The notes under the pieces: generated by a model
What the model saw: only the letters and a program-made list of their open reading frames with translations
Databases searched by the model: none
What the model was told of the DNA's origin: nothing
From: Janthinobacterium sp. J1-1
Lineage (GTDB): Bacteria; Pseudomonadota; Gammaproteobacteria; Burkholderiales; Burkholderiaceae_D
Length of the DNA: 64,000 nt
Direction: 5' to 3'
Assembly: GCF_030944405.1 (NCBI RefSeq)
Contig: NZ_CP132339.1
Span: forward strand, 4,464,001 to 4,528,000
Translations under genes and position numbers: made by a program
Part shown: piece by piece, positions 43,007 to 52,347 of the stretch
Layout of the letters: the number at the start of each line of letters is the position of its first letter
Numbering within the stretch: the stretch's first letter is position 1

Positions 43007-43028
43007 ACTCGAATAGCTATTCCTGAGT
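43007..43028. promoter_or_regulatory. Palindrome upstream of the MFS transporter
   Basis: GAATAGCTATTC (43011-43022) is a perfect 12-bp palindrome flanked by ACTC and GAGT with one extra base on the right. It lies 14 bases before the transporter start, at or near the ribosome site, and could be a repressor site. No regulator gene is directly adjacent. Confidence 0.45.
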
Positions 43029-43035
43029 TACAAAC

Positions 43036-44532
43036 ATGCACCCAATAAAAAAATGGCTGACGTTGGCCATCGTTTCCAGCGCCCTGTTCCTGATCGTGGT
43101 CGACATGACCGTGCTCTATACCGCCTTGCCCGCGCTGACGCGCGAACTGCAGGCCTCCTCCTCGCAAAAGCTGTGGATCATCAACGTCTATTCCCTGGTC
43201 GTCTGCGCCTTGCTGCCCGGCCTCGGCACCCTGGGCGACCGCCTGGGCCATAAACCCGTCTTCCTGGCTGGCCTGGCGGTGTTCGGCATCGCCTCGCTGT
43301 GCGCCGCGTTTTCGCCCGCGCCGGCCTGGCTGATTGGCGCGCGCATCCTGCTGGCCCTGGGCGCCGCCATGATGATGCCGGCCACCTTGTCGCTGATACG
43401 CCTGACGTTTGCCGACGCGCGCGAGCGCTCGTTTGCCATCGGCGTGTGGGCCGCCATCGCCTCGGGCGGGGCCGCTTTCGGCCCCGTGCTGGGCGGCTTT
43501 CTGCTGGAACACTACTGGTGGGGTTCCGTGTTCCTGATCAATGTGCCGGTGGTGCTGTTGACCCTGCTCATGGCCGCCACCATCCTGCCCAGGCGCGAGG
43601 GCAACCGCGACAAACCGTGGGACTTGCTCGGCTCGCTGCAAATCATGCTGGGCCTGCTGGGTGGCGTGTATGCCATCAAGGAACTGGGCAAGACCGCGCC
43701 GTCGTATGGCATCGCGCTGGCCGCCATGCTGGTCGCCGCCGTCCTCATGACCGCCTTTGTGCGCCGCCAACACCGGCAAGCGCAGCCGCTGATCGATTTC
43801 AAGCTGTTCCGCGCCTTGCCGTTTTCCAGCGCCGTGGCCGCCGCGATGGTGGCCTCGGCCGCCCTGATCGGCATGGAACTGGCGCTGAGCCAGCACCTGC
43901 AGCTGGTGCGCGCGCTGTCGCCGCTGGACGCCGGCCTGTTGCTGCTGCCTTTGCCGCTGGCCTCCGTGATTGCCGGGCCGCTGACGGGCTATCTGTTGCC
44001 GCGCGCCGACAAGGCGCAGGTATTGTGGGGTTCGTTACTGGTGTCGGGCATCGGCATGGCCAGCTACCTGCTGCTGCATGACGCTTCGGTCCCCTTGCAA
44101 GTGGCCAGCCTGGTGCTGCTGGGACTCGGTCTGGGGGCCGTGATGACGGCCGCGTCCAGCGCCGTGATGCTCAATGTGTCGCCGCAGCAGGCCGGCATGG
44201 CCGCGTCGATCGAGGAAGTGTCGTTTGAACTGGGCGGCGTGCTGGGCGTGACGATACTTGGCACCATCATGACGGCCGTCTACAGCGCCACCCTGGTGCT
44301 GCCAGGCAGCGCCGACCTGTTGCCGAACGCCCACGACACCCTGGACGCGGCGCTGCAGGCGGCCGAGCAACTGCCGGGCGCGCTGGGCCTGCAAGTGGCG
44401 CAACTGGCGCGTGACGCTTTCGACCAGGCATTTGTCGCCGTGCTGGCCACCGCGGCCGCCATCCTGCTGGCGGCGGGCGTGACGATACGCCAGTTGCACC
44501 TGCGCCAAAGCAGGGTTGCCATGTTTACTTAA
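43036..44532 (+). CDS. MFS drug efflux transporter, SmvA/EmrB (DHA2) type
   Basis: A 498-residue 14-helix major facilitator. Helix 1 carries D-M-T-V-L-Y-T-A-L-P-A-L and the cytoplasmic loop G-D-R-L-G-H-K-P-V-F. It resembles SmvA-type pumps for quaternary ammonium compounds and dyes. Distinct from the other MFS gene in this window. Its stop overlaps the convergent hydrolase gene by 8 bases. Confidence 0.9.
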   Translation: MHPIKKWLTLAIVSSALFLIVVDMTVLYTALPALTRELQASSSQKLWIINVYSLVVCALLPGLGTLGDRLGHKPVFLAGLAVFGIASLCAAFSPAPAWLIGARILLALGAAMMMPATLSLIRLTFADARERSFAIGVWAAIASGGAAFGPVLGGFLLEHYWWGSVFLINVPVVLLTLLMAATILPRREGNRDKPWDLLGSLQIMLGLLGGVYAIKELGKTAPSYGIALAAMLVAAVLMTAFVRRQHRQAQPLIDFKLFRALPFSSAVAAAMVASAALIGMELALSQHLQLVRALSPLDAGLLLLPLPLASVIAGPLTGYLLPRADKAQVLWGSLLVSGIGMASYLLLHDASVPLQVASLVLLGLGLGAVMTAASSAVMLNVSPQQAGMAASIEEVSFELGGVLGVTILGTIMTAVYSATLVLPGSADLLPNAHDTLDAALQAAEQLPGALGLQVAQLARDAFDQAFVAVLATAAAILLAAGVTIRQLHLRQSRVAMFT

Positions 44533-45577
44533 GTAGCGGCACCACTTTATCTCGCAGCAAGGTCAGTTGCGCATCGAGCACGGCCTGGTTCGGGTCGTGT
44601 CCGGCGCGCGGGACCAGCACAAAGTCCTTGTGCGGCGCGCTGATGCTGTCATAGTACTGGCGCGCGATCACTGGCGAGGTCAGCAGGTCTTGCGTGCCCA
44701 TCACGAAATAGACGGGCAGCTTGAACTGCGTACCCATCGCCGGCAAGTTGACCTTGGAAAACATGCCATCGCCATGCATGCCCATGAACTGGATATACGA
44801 ATAGTCGTCGGCGGCTTCGGCGTCCGCCAGCGCCTCCGGCGTGGCGTACAGCGGCGCCGGCAGCCACCAGTTTTTCGGCGGCGCATCGGTACTCAACGCT
44901 TCATACTTGCGGTCGAAGCGGCGCAGGATGCCGAAATTGCGCGGATCGGTCCACGGCGGGCTGCCCAGCGCCGTCAGTTTGTCCACCGTGGCAGAGTCCC
45001 TGGCCGCTTGCGCCAGCGCCATCACCTCGCGGTACATGCCGGCCACATTCGCGCGCGCGTCGACCACCTGCGCCGTGCCGACATACGCGTGGAACAGCTC
45101 GGGCCTGGCCTTGGCCATATAGACGCCCAGAATCGATCCCCAGGAACTGCCCATCAAGATCATTTTTTCCTGGCCCAGGCGCTGGCGCACATGATTGGCC
45201 ACGGCGATGCCGTCGTCGCGCATCAGCTCCAGGGTCAAGGTGTCGTTTTCAAGCGGGCGATTCTTGCTGTAGGTCCGGCCGGCCCCGCGCTGGTCCCACT
45301 GCACCAGCGTGTATTGCTGTTCCCAGCCCTGGAACATGGCGTCGGCAAACGGCGACAAAGGATTGCCGGGGCCGCCATGGATCACCAGGATCACCGGATT
45401 GCCGCAGCGCGCACCGGTGATGGTGATCCATTGCTCGATGCCATTGATGGGGACATAGCCCTGTTCGCGGATACTCTGGGCCGGCGAAGCGCAGACGGGC
45501 GCCGGTATGGCAGCGTCAGCCGCCACGGCGCCGCCCATACAAGACAGCAACATTGCAACGGCAGCGATTTTTCGCAT
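44525..45577 (-). CDS. Secreted alpha/beta hydrolase, prolyl aminopeptidase-like (S33)
   Basis: A 350-residue exported hydrolase. Signal peptide to about residue 22 (G-G-A-V-A-A-D-A). The fold shows V-I-H-G-G-P-G-N (oxyanion hole), nucleophile elbow G-S-S-W-G-S, an Asp in M-G-T-Q-D-L and His in R-A-G-H-D-P. The H-G-G-P motif and S-W-G-S-I elbow are those of proline iminopeptidase relatives. Follows a second S33 hydrolase by 14 bases, so the two form an operon. Confidence 0.86.
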   Translation of the reverse strand: MRKIAAVAMLLSCMGGAVAADAAIPAPVCASPAQSIREQGYVPINGIEQWITITGARCGNPVILVIHGGPGNPLSPFADAMFQGWEQQYTLVQWDQRGAGRTYSKNRPLENDTLTLELMRDDGIAVANHVRQRLGQEKMILMGSSWGSILGVYMAKARPELFHAYVGTAQVVDARANVAGMYREVMALAQAARDSATVDKLTALGSPPWTDPRNFGILRRFDRKYEALSTDAPPKNWWLPAPLYATPEALADAEAADDYSYIQFMGMHGDGMFSKVNLPAMGTQFKLPVYFVMGTQDLLTSPVIARQYYDSISAPHKDFVLVPRAGHDPNQAVLDAQLTLLRDKVVPLLK

Positions 45578-45591
45578 ATGTTTACCACTCC

Positions 45592-46998
45592 TTATAAAGG
45601 TAACGCGCAGTCCTGGACAGGCTTGTCGGCAATAAAGCGTTGCACCGACTGTTCGAAGCAGGCCGGTGCGGTCCACAAAATGAAATGGGGCGCCCGCACT
45701 ATGGCCGCCAGCGTGATATTGCCGGCGCCGGCTTGCCGCAAGGCCGCCACCTGCGCCTGCGCGCCCGCATATGGCGTTTTCGGGTCGAGGCTACCCTGCA
45801 GTACCAGCACCGGCGGCACGCTGGCCGGCAACTGGCCGAAATAACGATCCTGGAAATAGGTGGGCAGGCCGCCGCCGAGCAGGATGCGCGGCAGGGGACT
45901 GGTCATCAGCAGCGTCGCTTCCTCGCGGTCGACATCGGCCGTTGTCAGGCCGGGGCGCAGATTGTTTTCCGAATTGCTGATCATGCCGACCAGCGGTATC
46001 GAAATGGACGACTGGGGGTAGCTGCCCAAGCTGCTTGCGGCCTGGTTCAGCAGGCTACGCACGGCGGCCAGTTCGGTGCCGCCGCCATGGTCGAGGTCTT
46101 GCAACAAATAAGGGATGCGCTCCCGCGCGGCCGGCACGTCGAGCATGCCGCCGATAAACTGCTTGAGGTTCTTGCCGGGGATGGTGGCCAGCAGGGCAGG
46201 CTCCTGGCGCAGCTTGTCCAGCACGCGCCGGTACAGCGTTTGCGCCGGCTCGCCCAGCAATGCCTGGCAGGCAGCGTCCGCATCGCACTGCGCCAGCACC
46301 TGCAGGCCGACGTCGTTGACCACCTGCGAGCGCTGGCTCAGGTCCCAGCGCAGGTCGTTCTGTGGAGGCACCAGTGAATCGAGGATCACGCCCCGTACCG
46401 GCAAGGCGCCCAGTTGCAGGCTGCGCAACACCAGCTGGGTACCGTAGGAAACGCCATAGACATACACGGGGCTCTTGCCCTGCGTCGTGCCGACCAGGGA
46501 TCGCAAGTCCCGGGCGGCATTGCTGATGGAATACTGGCGCGCGCGTGCCGGCGCCGTATTCAGTTCCTTGAAACAGCTGGCCCATTCGGCGCCGGCCAGC
46601 GCCAGGCCGCCGGGGCTGCCCGCCGCTTCCTCGGCCGGACACAGCCGCGAGGAGTAACCGGTGCCGCGATGGTCGGGTATCAGCAAGTCAAAACCGGGGA
46701 AGGTGCGCCGCAAGGTGGGCAGCAGGGCGTAGAACGAGGCGCCCGATTCGCCGGGACCGCCCGCCACCAGCCAGACGCTGCCTTTGGAGGGGCCTTTGGC
46801 GGGAATCTTGCGCACGAACAATTGCAGCGTTTCCGCGCCCTGGCCTTGCGCCTCGTGGCTGGCGGGCACGGCATGCATGGCGCACAAGCTGCCTGGCAGA
46901 ATGTTGTCCGTGCACGCGGCGTAGTCCAGCGGCGCGGCATGCAGTCCGGTGCTGGCCAGCAGCGTACACAACAGGGTCCAGCGGTATGGTAGGGTCAT
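45592..46998 (-). CDS. Secreted alpha/beta hydrolase with TAP-like C-terminus (S33)
   Basis: A 468-residue exported hydrolase. Signal peptide to about residue 22, oxyanion segment V-A-G-G-P-G-E-S-G, nucleophile elbow Y-G-V-S-Y-G-T-Q, Asp in Q-G-S-L-D-P-K-T-P and His in R-A-P-H-F-I-L-W. The layout is that of tripeptidyl aminopeptidase-like (SlpD/TAP) enzymes. An in-frame TTG five codons upstream is less likely than the ATG. First of a two-gene hydrolase operon. Confidence 0.85.
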   Translation of the reverse strand: MTLPYRWTLLCTLLASTGLHAAPLDYAACTDNILPGSLCAMHAVPASHEAQGQGAETLQLFVRKIPAKGPSKGSVWLVAGGPGESGASFYALLPTLRRTFPGFDLLIPDHRGTGYSSRLCPAEEAAGSPGGLALAGAEWASCFKELNTAPARARQYSISNAARDLRSLVGTTQGKSPVYVYGVSYGTQLVLRSLQLGALPVRGVILDSLVPPQNDLRWDLSQRSQVVNDVGLQVLAQCDADAACQALLGEPAQTLYRRVLDKLRQEPALLATIPGKNLKQFIGGMLDVPAARERIPYLLQDLDHGGGTELAAVRSLLNQAASSLGSYPQSSISIPLVGMISNSENNLRPGLTTADVDREEATLLMTSPLPRILLGGGLPTYFQDRYFGQLPASVPPVLVLQGSLDPKTPYAGAQAQVAALRQAGAGNITLAAIVRAPHFILWTAPACFEQSVQRFIADKPVQDCALPL

Positions 46999-47082
46999 CA
47001 GCGACTCTTGCAATTAAAAGTAGCCGCTAATGTAACGTTTTTGTATGGCAACTGTCCAGAATGTTTGACAAGATGGGCAGCC

Positions 47083-48000
47083 TCAGGCCGGCAGGCGAGG
47101 CGCATTGCCGCCATCGACACGCAGAAAATCGATCAGCGCGCGCAGGGCGGCCGACATCTGGCGCTGGCTGGGGTAATACAGGTGAAAGCCGGCAAAGGGT
47201 GGACACCATTCGTCCAGCACGCGCATCAGCTGGCCGCTCTCCAGGTGGGCGCTGACCGTGCTTTCCAGCGCCGAGGCCAGGCCGACGCCAGCCAGTGCCG
47301 CGTCGACCATCAGGCCTGGCGTGCCCAGCACCATGACCACGTTCGGCTGCACGTCCAGTTCCTGTCCATCGCGTGCAAATTGCCAGCGGCACAGTGCGCC
47401 GCCCGTTAGCTGGCGGTAGCCTATGCAGCGGTGCGCCTGCAGTTCATGCGGCGTGCGGGGCACGGCGTGCGCGGCAAAATAGTCGGGAGAACCGACGATG
47501 GCCAGGCGCTGGTTGCCATCGACGCGCACGGCGCGCATGTCCAGCTCCACGCTTTCGCCAAGGCGGATGCCCGCGTCATGCCGCTCGCGCACGATATCGA
47601 CCAGACCATCATTGACGGCCACTTCCAGCACGATGTCGGGATAGGCGGCGTGAAATTGCCCCAGGCGTGGCGCCAGCACCAGCTGCGCCGCCAGCAGCGA
47701 GACGTTCAGGCGCACCGTGCCGCGTGGCTGCTGGCGAAACAGATTGACTCCTTCGACGGCGGTGGCGATGGCGACAAAAGCGGGCGCGACCTCCGCCAGC
47801 AAGGCCGCGCCCGCATCGGTAAGCGAGACGGCGCGCGTCGTGCGCTGCAGCAGGCGCACGTCCAGCCGCTGCTCGAGCGCGCGCAAGGAGTGGCTGAGAG
47901 TCGATGGCGTGAGGTTCAGCCTGGCAGCGGCCCGCCGGAAACTGCGCTCTTCGGCAATCGCGATAAAGGCCGACAATTCGGCAAATTCATGGGGGCGCAT
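47083..48000 (-). CDS. LysR-family transcriptional regulator
   Basis: A 305-residue LysR protein with the HTH at about residues 18-40 (S-F-R-R-A-A-A-R-L-N-L-T-P-S-T-L-S) and an effector domain from residue 93 (V-R-L-N-V-S). It is divergent from a short-chain dehydrogenase gene and probably controls it through the inverted repeats between them. Confidence 0.9.
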   Translation of the reverse strand: MRPHEFAELSAFIAIAEERSFRRAAARLNLTPSTLSHSLRALEQRLDVRLLQRTTRAVSLTDAGAALLAEVAPAFVAIATAVEGVNLFRQQPRGTVRLNVSLLAAQLVLAPRLGQFHAAYPDIVLEVAVNDGLVDIVRERHDAGIRLGESVELDMRAVRVDGNQRLAIVGSPDYFAAHAVPRTPHELQAHRCIGYRQLTGGALCRWQFARDGQELDVQPNVVMVLGTPGLMVDAALAGVGLASALESTVSAHLESGQLMRVLDEWCPPFAGFHLYYPSQRQMSAALRALIDFLRVDGGNAPRLPA

Positions 48001-48027
48001 GAGGGCATTCTAACGCAGGCGCGCGCA

Positions 48028-48078
48028 TGATTGACGAATCAGGGCCAATGAACCCATGGCTGTTTGATGGCTTATCAA
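48028..48078. promoter_or_regulatory. Two inverted repeats between LysR and SDR genes
   Basis: TGATT-GACG-AATCA (48028-48041) and TTGAT-GGCTT-ATCAA (48064-48078) are both short perfect-arm inverted repeats containing a LysR-type T-N11-A. The gap between their centres is about 36 bases, as for recognition and activation sites of LysR regulators. Confidence 0.5.
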
Positions 48079-48130
48079 TAGCAATGGCTGGACCTACACT
48101 GGATTCTTTCCATCTTTCGAAGGATGATAC

Positions 48131-48925
48131 ATGACGATCCAGCAATCAATTTCCCCGGCCATCCCGCGTTTGACGGGCAAGGCCGCTCTCGTTACCGGCG
48201 GTGGCAGCGGCATCGGCCGTGCCGCCGCGCTCGCGTACGCGCGTCACGGCGCCATGGTGGTGGTGGCAGGTCGCCAGCTTGCGCCATTGCAGGAAACCGT
48301 CACCATGATCGGCGCACTCGGTGGCGCGGCCGGCGCCATCGCCACCGACGTGGCGCGCGCCGACCAGGTGCAGGCGATGGTGGCGCATGCGGTCAGCCAA
48401 TTTGGCAAGCTCGACATGGTGTTCAATAATGCGGGCACCGAAGGCGTGTTTGCGCCCATCGGCGAATTGAGCGAAGCCGACTACGACGCGGTACTGGGGA
48501 TTAACCTGAAAGGCGCCTGGCTGTGCGCCAAGTACGCGGCGCAAGCCATGCTGGTCCAAGGCCACAGTGGCGCCATCGTCAATACGGCATCATGGCTGAC
48601 GCAATTGGGCGTGAGTGGCAGTTCGGCGTATGCGGCCAGCAAGGGCGGCCTGCTGGCGATGAGCCAGGCGCTGGCGGTGGAACTGGGGCCGCAGGGCATC
48701 CGGGTCAACACCGTGTCGCCTGGCATTATCGCCACGCCCATGTTCGATCGGCTCGGTGGCAGCGATGCCCTGGCCGCCACCTTTGCCGCGGCCACGCCGC
48801 TGCGCCGCGTGGGGCAGGCCGGCGATGTGGGCGACGTGGCCGTCTGGCTGTGCAGCGACGAGGCACGCTTTGTGACGGGGCAAAATATTGTCGTCGACGG
48901 CGGCTACACGATTGCCGGCCTGTAA
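48131..48925 (+). CDS. Short-chain dehydrogenase/reductase
   Basis: A 264-residue classical SDR. Cofactor motif T-G-G-G-S-G-I-G, structural N-N-A-G, active-site Ser in N-T-A-S and catalytic Y-A-A-S-K are all present. The last part has the usual V-D-G-G-Y. Substrate unknown. The gene ends 11 bases before a convergent unknown gene. Confidence 0.9.
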   Translation: MTIQQSISPAIPRLTGKAALVTGGGSGIGRAAALAYARHGAMVVVAGRQLAPLQETVTMIGALGGAAGAIATDVARADQVQAMVAHAVSQFGKLDMVFNNAGTEGVFAPIGELSEADYDAVLGINLKGAWLCAKYAAQAMLVQGHSGAIVNTASWLTQLGVSGSSAYAASKGGLLAMSQALAVELGPQGIRVNTVSPGIIATPMFDRLGGSDALAATFAAATPLRRVGQAGDVGDVAVWLCSDEARFVTGQNIVVDGGYTIAGL

Positions 48926-48936
48926 ACTGGCAGCTG

Positions 48937-49518
48937 TCAAGCTTGCATCAGGCCGTCGATGGCGTAGGGAATCTTATCGACATCGGTATCGGCCATGGCG
49001 GGCAAGCTCGCCACTTGTTGCAGCAGGAATTCGTAGCCACAAGCACGGTTTTCAAGGTCGCTGCTTTGCCGGGCCATGAATTTGACCACCCGCACCGCAT
49101 GGTTGCCCGCTTCCAGCCGGACGTCGGCATCCAGGCCCAGGCGTTCTTCGGGCGGTGGGAAATGCAGATAGTAATCGAGGTCGAACTCCATGATGCCGAA
49201 CAGATCCGTCACGATCAGGGTGCCGCTGCTGATTTTCAGGGGTAGAACCACGTCCAGCACGGCATCGATCAGGTGCGCTGGCGTGCTGATGGTGTCCGTA
49301 TCGTTGAACACCAGCTGGTAATCCCACGCCGGAATGCTATAGATGGGCAGCAAGCAGCCCTGCCGTATGGCGGCGTCGCCCACTTCCGGATAATCGTTGA
49401 AGTACTGCAGCAGATCCGTGGCCTTGATCTGTTGCTCATCGATAAAGGCGGCCAGGGTGGCCGGGTCGAACAGCACCATGCCCGGCGTTTCCAGGGTGAT
49501 CTTTTGATGTTGCAGCAT
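48937..49518 (-). CDS. Unknown protein downstream of the metal-efflux ATPase
   Basis: A 193-residue soluble protein with acidic stretches (F-N-D-T-D-T-I-S, E-F-D-L-D-Y-Y). No family is recognised. The ATG lies only 2 bases after the cadA stop, so it is co-transcribed with the ATPase and likely under CadR control. It has only two Cys and no C-x-x-C motif, so it does not look like a classical metal chaperone. Confidence 0.72.
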   Translation of the reverse strand: MLQHQKITLETPGMVLFDPATLAAFIDEQQIKATDLLQYFNDYPEVGDAAIRQGCLLPIYSIPAWDYQLVFNDTDTISTPAHLIDAVLDVVLPLKISSGTLIVTDLFGIMEFDLDYYLHFPPPEERLGLDADVRLEAGNHAVRVVKFMARQSSDLENRACGYEFLLQQVASLPAMADTDVDKIPYAIDGLMQA

Positions 49519-49520
49519 GC

Positions 49521-51809
49521 TTAAGCCTTGCTGGCGCGCAGCAGGCGCAAGCCATTGGCCACCACCAGCAGGCTGGCGCCCACGTCGGCGAACACGGCCA
49601 TCCATAAAGTCGCCAGGCCACCCAGCGCCAGGCCGAAGAAAATGACCTTGATGCCGATCGCAAAGCTGATATTTTGTACCAGGATGCGGCGCGTACGGCG
49701 GGAGAGGCTGATAAATTCCGGCAGCTTGCCCAGTTCATCGTCCATCAGCGCCACGTCGGCCGTTTCGATCGCCGTATCGCTGCCGGCCGCGCCCATGGCA
49801 AAGCCGATATCGGCCTGCGCCAGGGCCGGCGCATCGTTGACGCCGTCGCCCAGCATGGCCACCACGCCGAACTGCCGCTGCAGGGCCACGATTTCATCGA
49901 GCTTGTTTTCCGGCAGCAGTTCCGCCTTGACCAGGGTTACGCCGACTTCATCGGCAATACGCTGCGCCGTCAGGGCATTGTCGCCGGTCAGCATGACGGT
50001 GGTCACGCCCATGGACGTCAGGCGGGCAATGGCGGCCGCGGCCGTCGGGCGCAGCACATCGGCCACGGCGATCACGCCCAGCGCCTGGCGATCGTCAGCC
50101 AGGACCATCGCCGTATAGGCTTGCTGTTCCAGGCGGGCAAGAACCGCCTGCAATGCCGGCGTCAGCACCTTCAATTCCTGCATCAGCCGCGCATTGCCCA
50201 GGTAGTAGGTCCGGCCGGCCAGCATGCCTTGCACGCCACGGCCATGCAGCGCGGAAAATTGCGCCACCGCTTGCAACTGGGCAGCCGGCGGCCCCGCCTT
50301 GACGATGGCGGCGGCCAGCGGGTGGGCGGACCCGGCCTCCAGGCTGGCGGCCAGCAGCAGGATGTCTTCGCGGCTGTGGCCATCGAAAGCCACCACCTCC
50401 GTCACGGCCGGTTTGCCCATGGTCAGCGTGCCGGTCTTGTCGACGGCGATCGCCTTGATCTGATGGCCGGTTTCCAGGAATTGCCCGCCTTTTACCAGAA
50501 TGCCGCGCCGCGCCGCCGCCGTCAGGCCGCTGACCACGGTAACCGGCGTGGAAATGACCAGGGCGCAAGGGCAGGCGATCACCAGCATCACCAGCGCTTT
50601 ATAGACCCAGTCCATCAGCGGCTGGCCCAGCAGCAAGGGCGGCAATACCGCCACCAGAATGGCGCAGACCACCACCACCGGCGTGTAATAGCGGGCGAAC
50701 TGGTCGACAAAGCGCTGGGTGGGCGCCTGCTTGCCCTGGGTCTCCTCGATCACCCTGACGATTTTCGCCAGGGTGCTGTTGCCGCTGTTGGCGGTCACGC
50801 TAATATCGAGCAAGCCCAGTTCGTTGATGGTGCCCGCATACACCACGTCGCCGGCAGCCTTGTCCACCGGCATGCTTTCGCCCGTGATCGGCGCTTGGTT
50901 GACGGCGGACTGGCCGCTTTGGACGATGCCGTCCAGAGCGATGCGTTCGCCCGGTTTCACCCGCACCAGGCTGCCCACAAGCACCTGCGCCACCGGCACG
51001 CTGCGCCAGTCATCGCCAAACTGCACGGTGGCCACGTCCGGCGCCAGCTGCATCAGGCTGTGCACGGCATTGCGCGCGCGGTTCAGCGACAGGCCTTCGA
51101 TCAGCTCGGCAATCGCAAACAGGAAGATCACCATCGCCGCTTCCGGCCACTGGCCGATGGCGACGGCGCCGATAACCGCCAGGCTCATCAGGAAATTGAT
51201 ATTCAGCGTAAAACTTTTCAGGGCGATCCAGCCCTTTTTCAAGGTCGGCCAGCCGCCGCTGGCGATCGACAGCAGGGCCAGCGCGATCACCAGCGGCGAG
51301 TTGTCCTGGTGCGTCGTCCATGCCAGCGCTTCGGCTGCCACGGCGGATATGCCGGAGACAAACAGCAGGCTTTTCTGCACGCCGGACAGCTTGCCTTCAT
51401 CGGGATCTTTCACGCTGGTCACGCCGGCTTGCACCGGCACGGCCTGCATGCCGATACCGTGCAGCGCCGCTTCCACGCTCGCCAACGAAGGCAAAACGTG
51501 ATGCACGTCCAGCACCCGGTTCATCAGGTTGAAATCGAGGCCCACCACGCCGTCCATGCCGGACAGCTTGTTGCGGATCAAGCGCTCTTCCACCGGGCAA
51601 TCCATATTGGCGATGCGGTATTTGGCCGTTTGCGCACCGGCAAGCGGGGCGCTCGGCAGCTCGAACGCCGGCGCCGACGCAGCGACCTCGGCATGGCTGT
51701 GGGAACAGCAGCCGCCATGGGAGTGGCCGTGCGATTGTTGTTGGCCATGATCATGCGCGTGTTCGTTCGACGGCGCGGGCGTAGGGGCGTGGTGGTGATC
51801 GTGCGGCAT
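49521..51809 (-). CDS. cadA: Zinc/cadmium/lead P-type ATPase (CadA/ZntA)
   Basis: A 762-residue P1B-2 ATPase exporting Zn(II), Cd(II) or Pb(II) to the periplasm. A His-rich N-terminus (M-P-H-D-H-H-H, H-S-H-G-G-C-C-S-H-S-H) and one heavy-metal domain (M-D-C-P-V-E-E) precede the pump. The metal-selective Cys413-Pro-Cys415 lies in helix 6, D-K-T-G-T holds the phosphorylated Asp, S-A-H-P is the ATP-site His-Pro and G-D-G-V-N-D-A-P is the hinge. Divergent from cadR, whose operator fills the promoter. Confidence 0.95.
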   Translation of the reverse strand: MPHDHHHAPTPAPSNEHAHDHGQQQSHGHSHGGCCSHSHAEVAASAPAFELPSAPLAGAQTAKYRIANMDCPVEERLIRNKLSGMDGVVGLDFNLMNRVLDVHHVLPSLASVEAALHGIGMQAVPVQAGVTSVKDPDEGKLSGVQKSLLFVSGISAVAAEALAWTTHQDNSPLVIALALLSIASGGWPTLKKGWIALKSFTLNINFLMSLAVIGAVAIGQWPEAAMVIFLFAIAELIEGLSLNRARNAVHSLMQLAPDVATVQFGDDWRSVPVAQVLVGSLVRVKPGERIALDGIVQSGQSAVNQAPITGESMPVDKAAGDVVYAGTINELGLLDISVTANSGNSTLAKIVRVIEETQGKQAPTQRFVDQFARYYTPVVVVCAILVAVLPPLLLGQPLMDWVYKALVMLVIACPCALVISTPVTVVSGLTAAARRGILVKGGQFLETGHQIKAIAVDKTGTLTMGKPAVTEVVAFDGHSREDILLLAASLEAGSAHPLAAAIVKAGPPAAQLQAVAQFSALHGRGVQGMLAGRTYYLGNARLMQELKVLTPALQAVLARLEQQAYTAMVLADDRQALGVIAVADVLRPTAAAAIARLTSMGVTTVMLTGDNALTAQRIADEVGVTLVKAELLPENKLDEIVALQRQFGVVAMLGDGVNDAPALAQADIGFAMGAAGSDTAIETADVALMDDELGKLPEFISLSRRTRRILVQNISFAIGIKVIFFGLALGGLATLWMAVFADVGASLLVVANGLRLLRASKA

Positions 51810-51842
51810 CGCATCATCCTTCAGGGATTCGTGTATGCTTGC

Positions 51843-51873
51843 ATTAGAAACCCTGTAGCCGCTACAGGGTCAA
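51843..51873 (-). promoter_or_regulatory. CadR-controlled cadA promoter with 21-bp operator
   Basis: A perfect palindrome, ACCCTGTAGC (51850-51859), one base, GCTACAGGGT (51861-51870), fills the spacer of a minus-strand promoter: TTGACC (51873-51868) and TCTAAT (51848-51843) are 19 bases apart. The overlong 19-bp spacer and central palindrome are diagnostic of MerR-type activation. Confidence 0.9.
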
Positions 51874-51906
51874 GCGAAATTTACACGATACAAGAAAAGG
51901 ACTGCC

Positions 51907-52338
51907 ATGCGTATCGGAGAACTGGCCAGGCGCACCCATTGCGATGTCGAAACGGTGCGCTACTATGAAAAAGCGGGCTTGCTGCAGGAACCGGGCCGCA
52001 GCAGCGCCGGCTACCGCGAATACAAGGCGGAACACCAGGAGCGGCTGCAGTTCATCCGCCATTGCCGTTCATTGCAGATCGGGCTGAGCGATATCCGCGC
52101 CTTGCTGGAATTTAAGAACAACCCGGCCGAAGGTTGCCAGAGCGTCAATCAGTTGCTGGACCACCATATCGAGCGGATCGCCGAGCAGATGGCCAACCTG
52201 CAAACCTTGCAGCAGCAACTGGTCAGCCTGCGCCACCAGTGCGACCAGCCGACGCCGTCGCAAGACTGCGCCATCCTGCAAAACCTGTCCGAAGCGGCCA
52301 GCGGCAACGATTGCGCCTGCCATACGGAGTTGCATTAA
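51907..52338 (+). CDS. cadR: CadR/PbrR-type MerR regulator
   Basis: A 143-residue MerR protein. The HTH (M-R-I-G-E-L-A-R-R-T-H-C-D-V-E-T-V-R-Y-Y) is followed by a dimer helix and the metal-loop Cys in E-G-C-Q, H-Q-C-D and Q-D-C-A-I. The tail C-A-C-H-T-E-L-H may add ligands, as in Cd/Pb-sensing members. It would activate cadA when Cd, Pb or Zn is high. Confidence 0.93.
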   Translation: MRIGELARRTHCDVETVRYYEKAGLLQEPGRSSAGYREYKAEHQERLQFIRHCRSLQIGLSDIRALLEFKNNPAEGCQSVNQLLDHHIERIAEQMANLQTLQQQLVSLRHQCDQPTPSQDCAILQNLSEAASGNDCACHTELH

Positions 52339-52347
52339 GCGTCAGGA

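Noticed and set aside
49674..51968. 764-codon plus-strand frame opposite cadA
   Set aside because: Antisense shadow; the ATPase motifs are all on the minus strand and the operator fits that direction.
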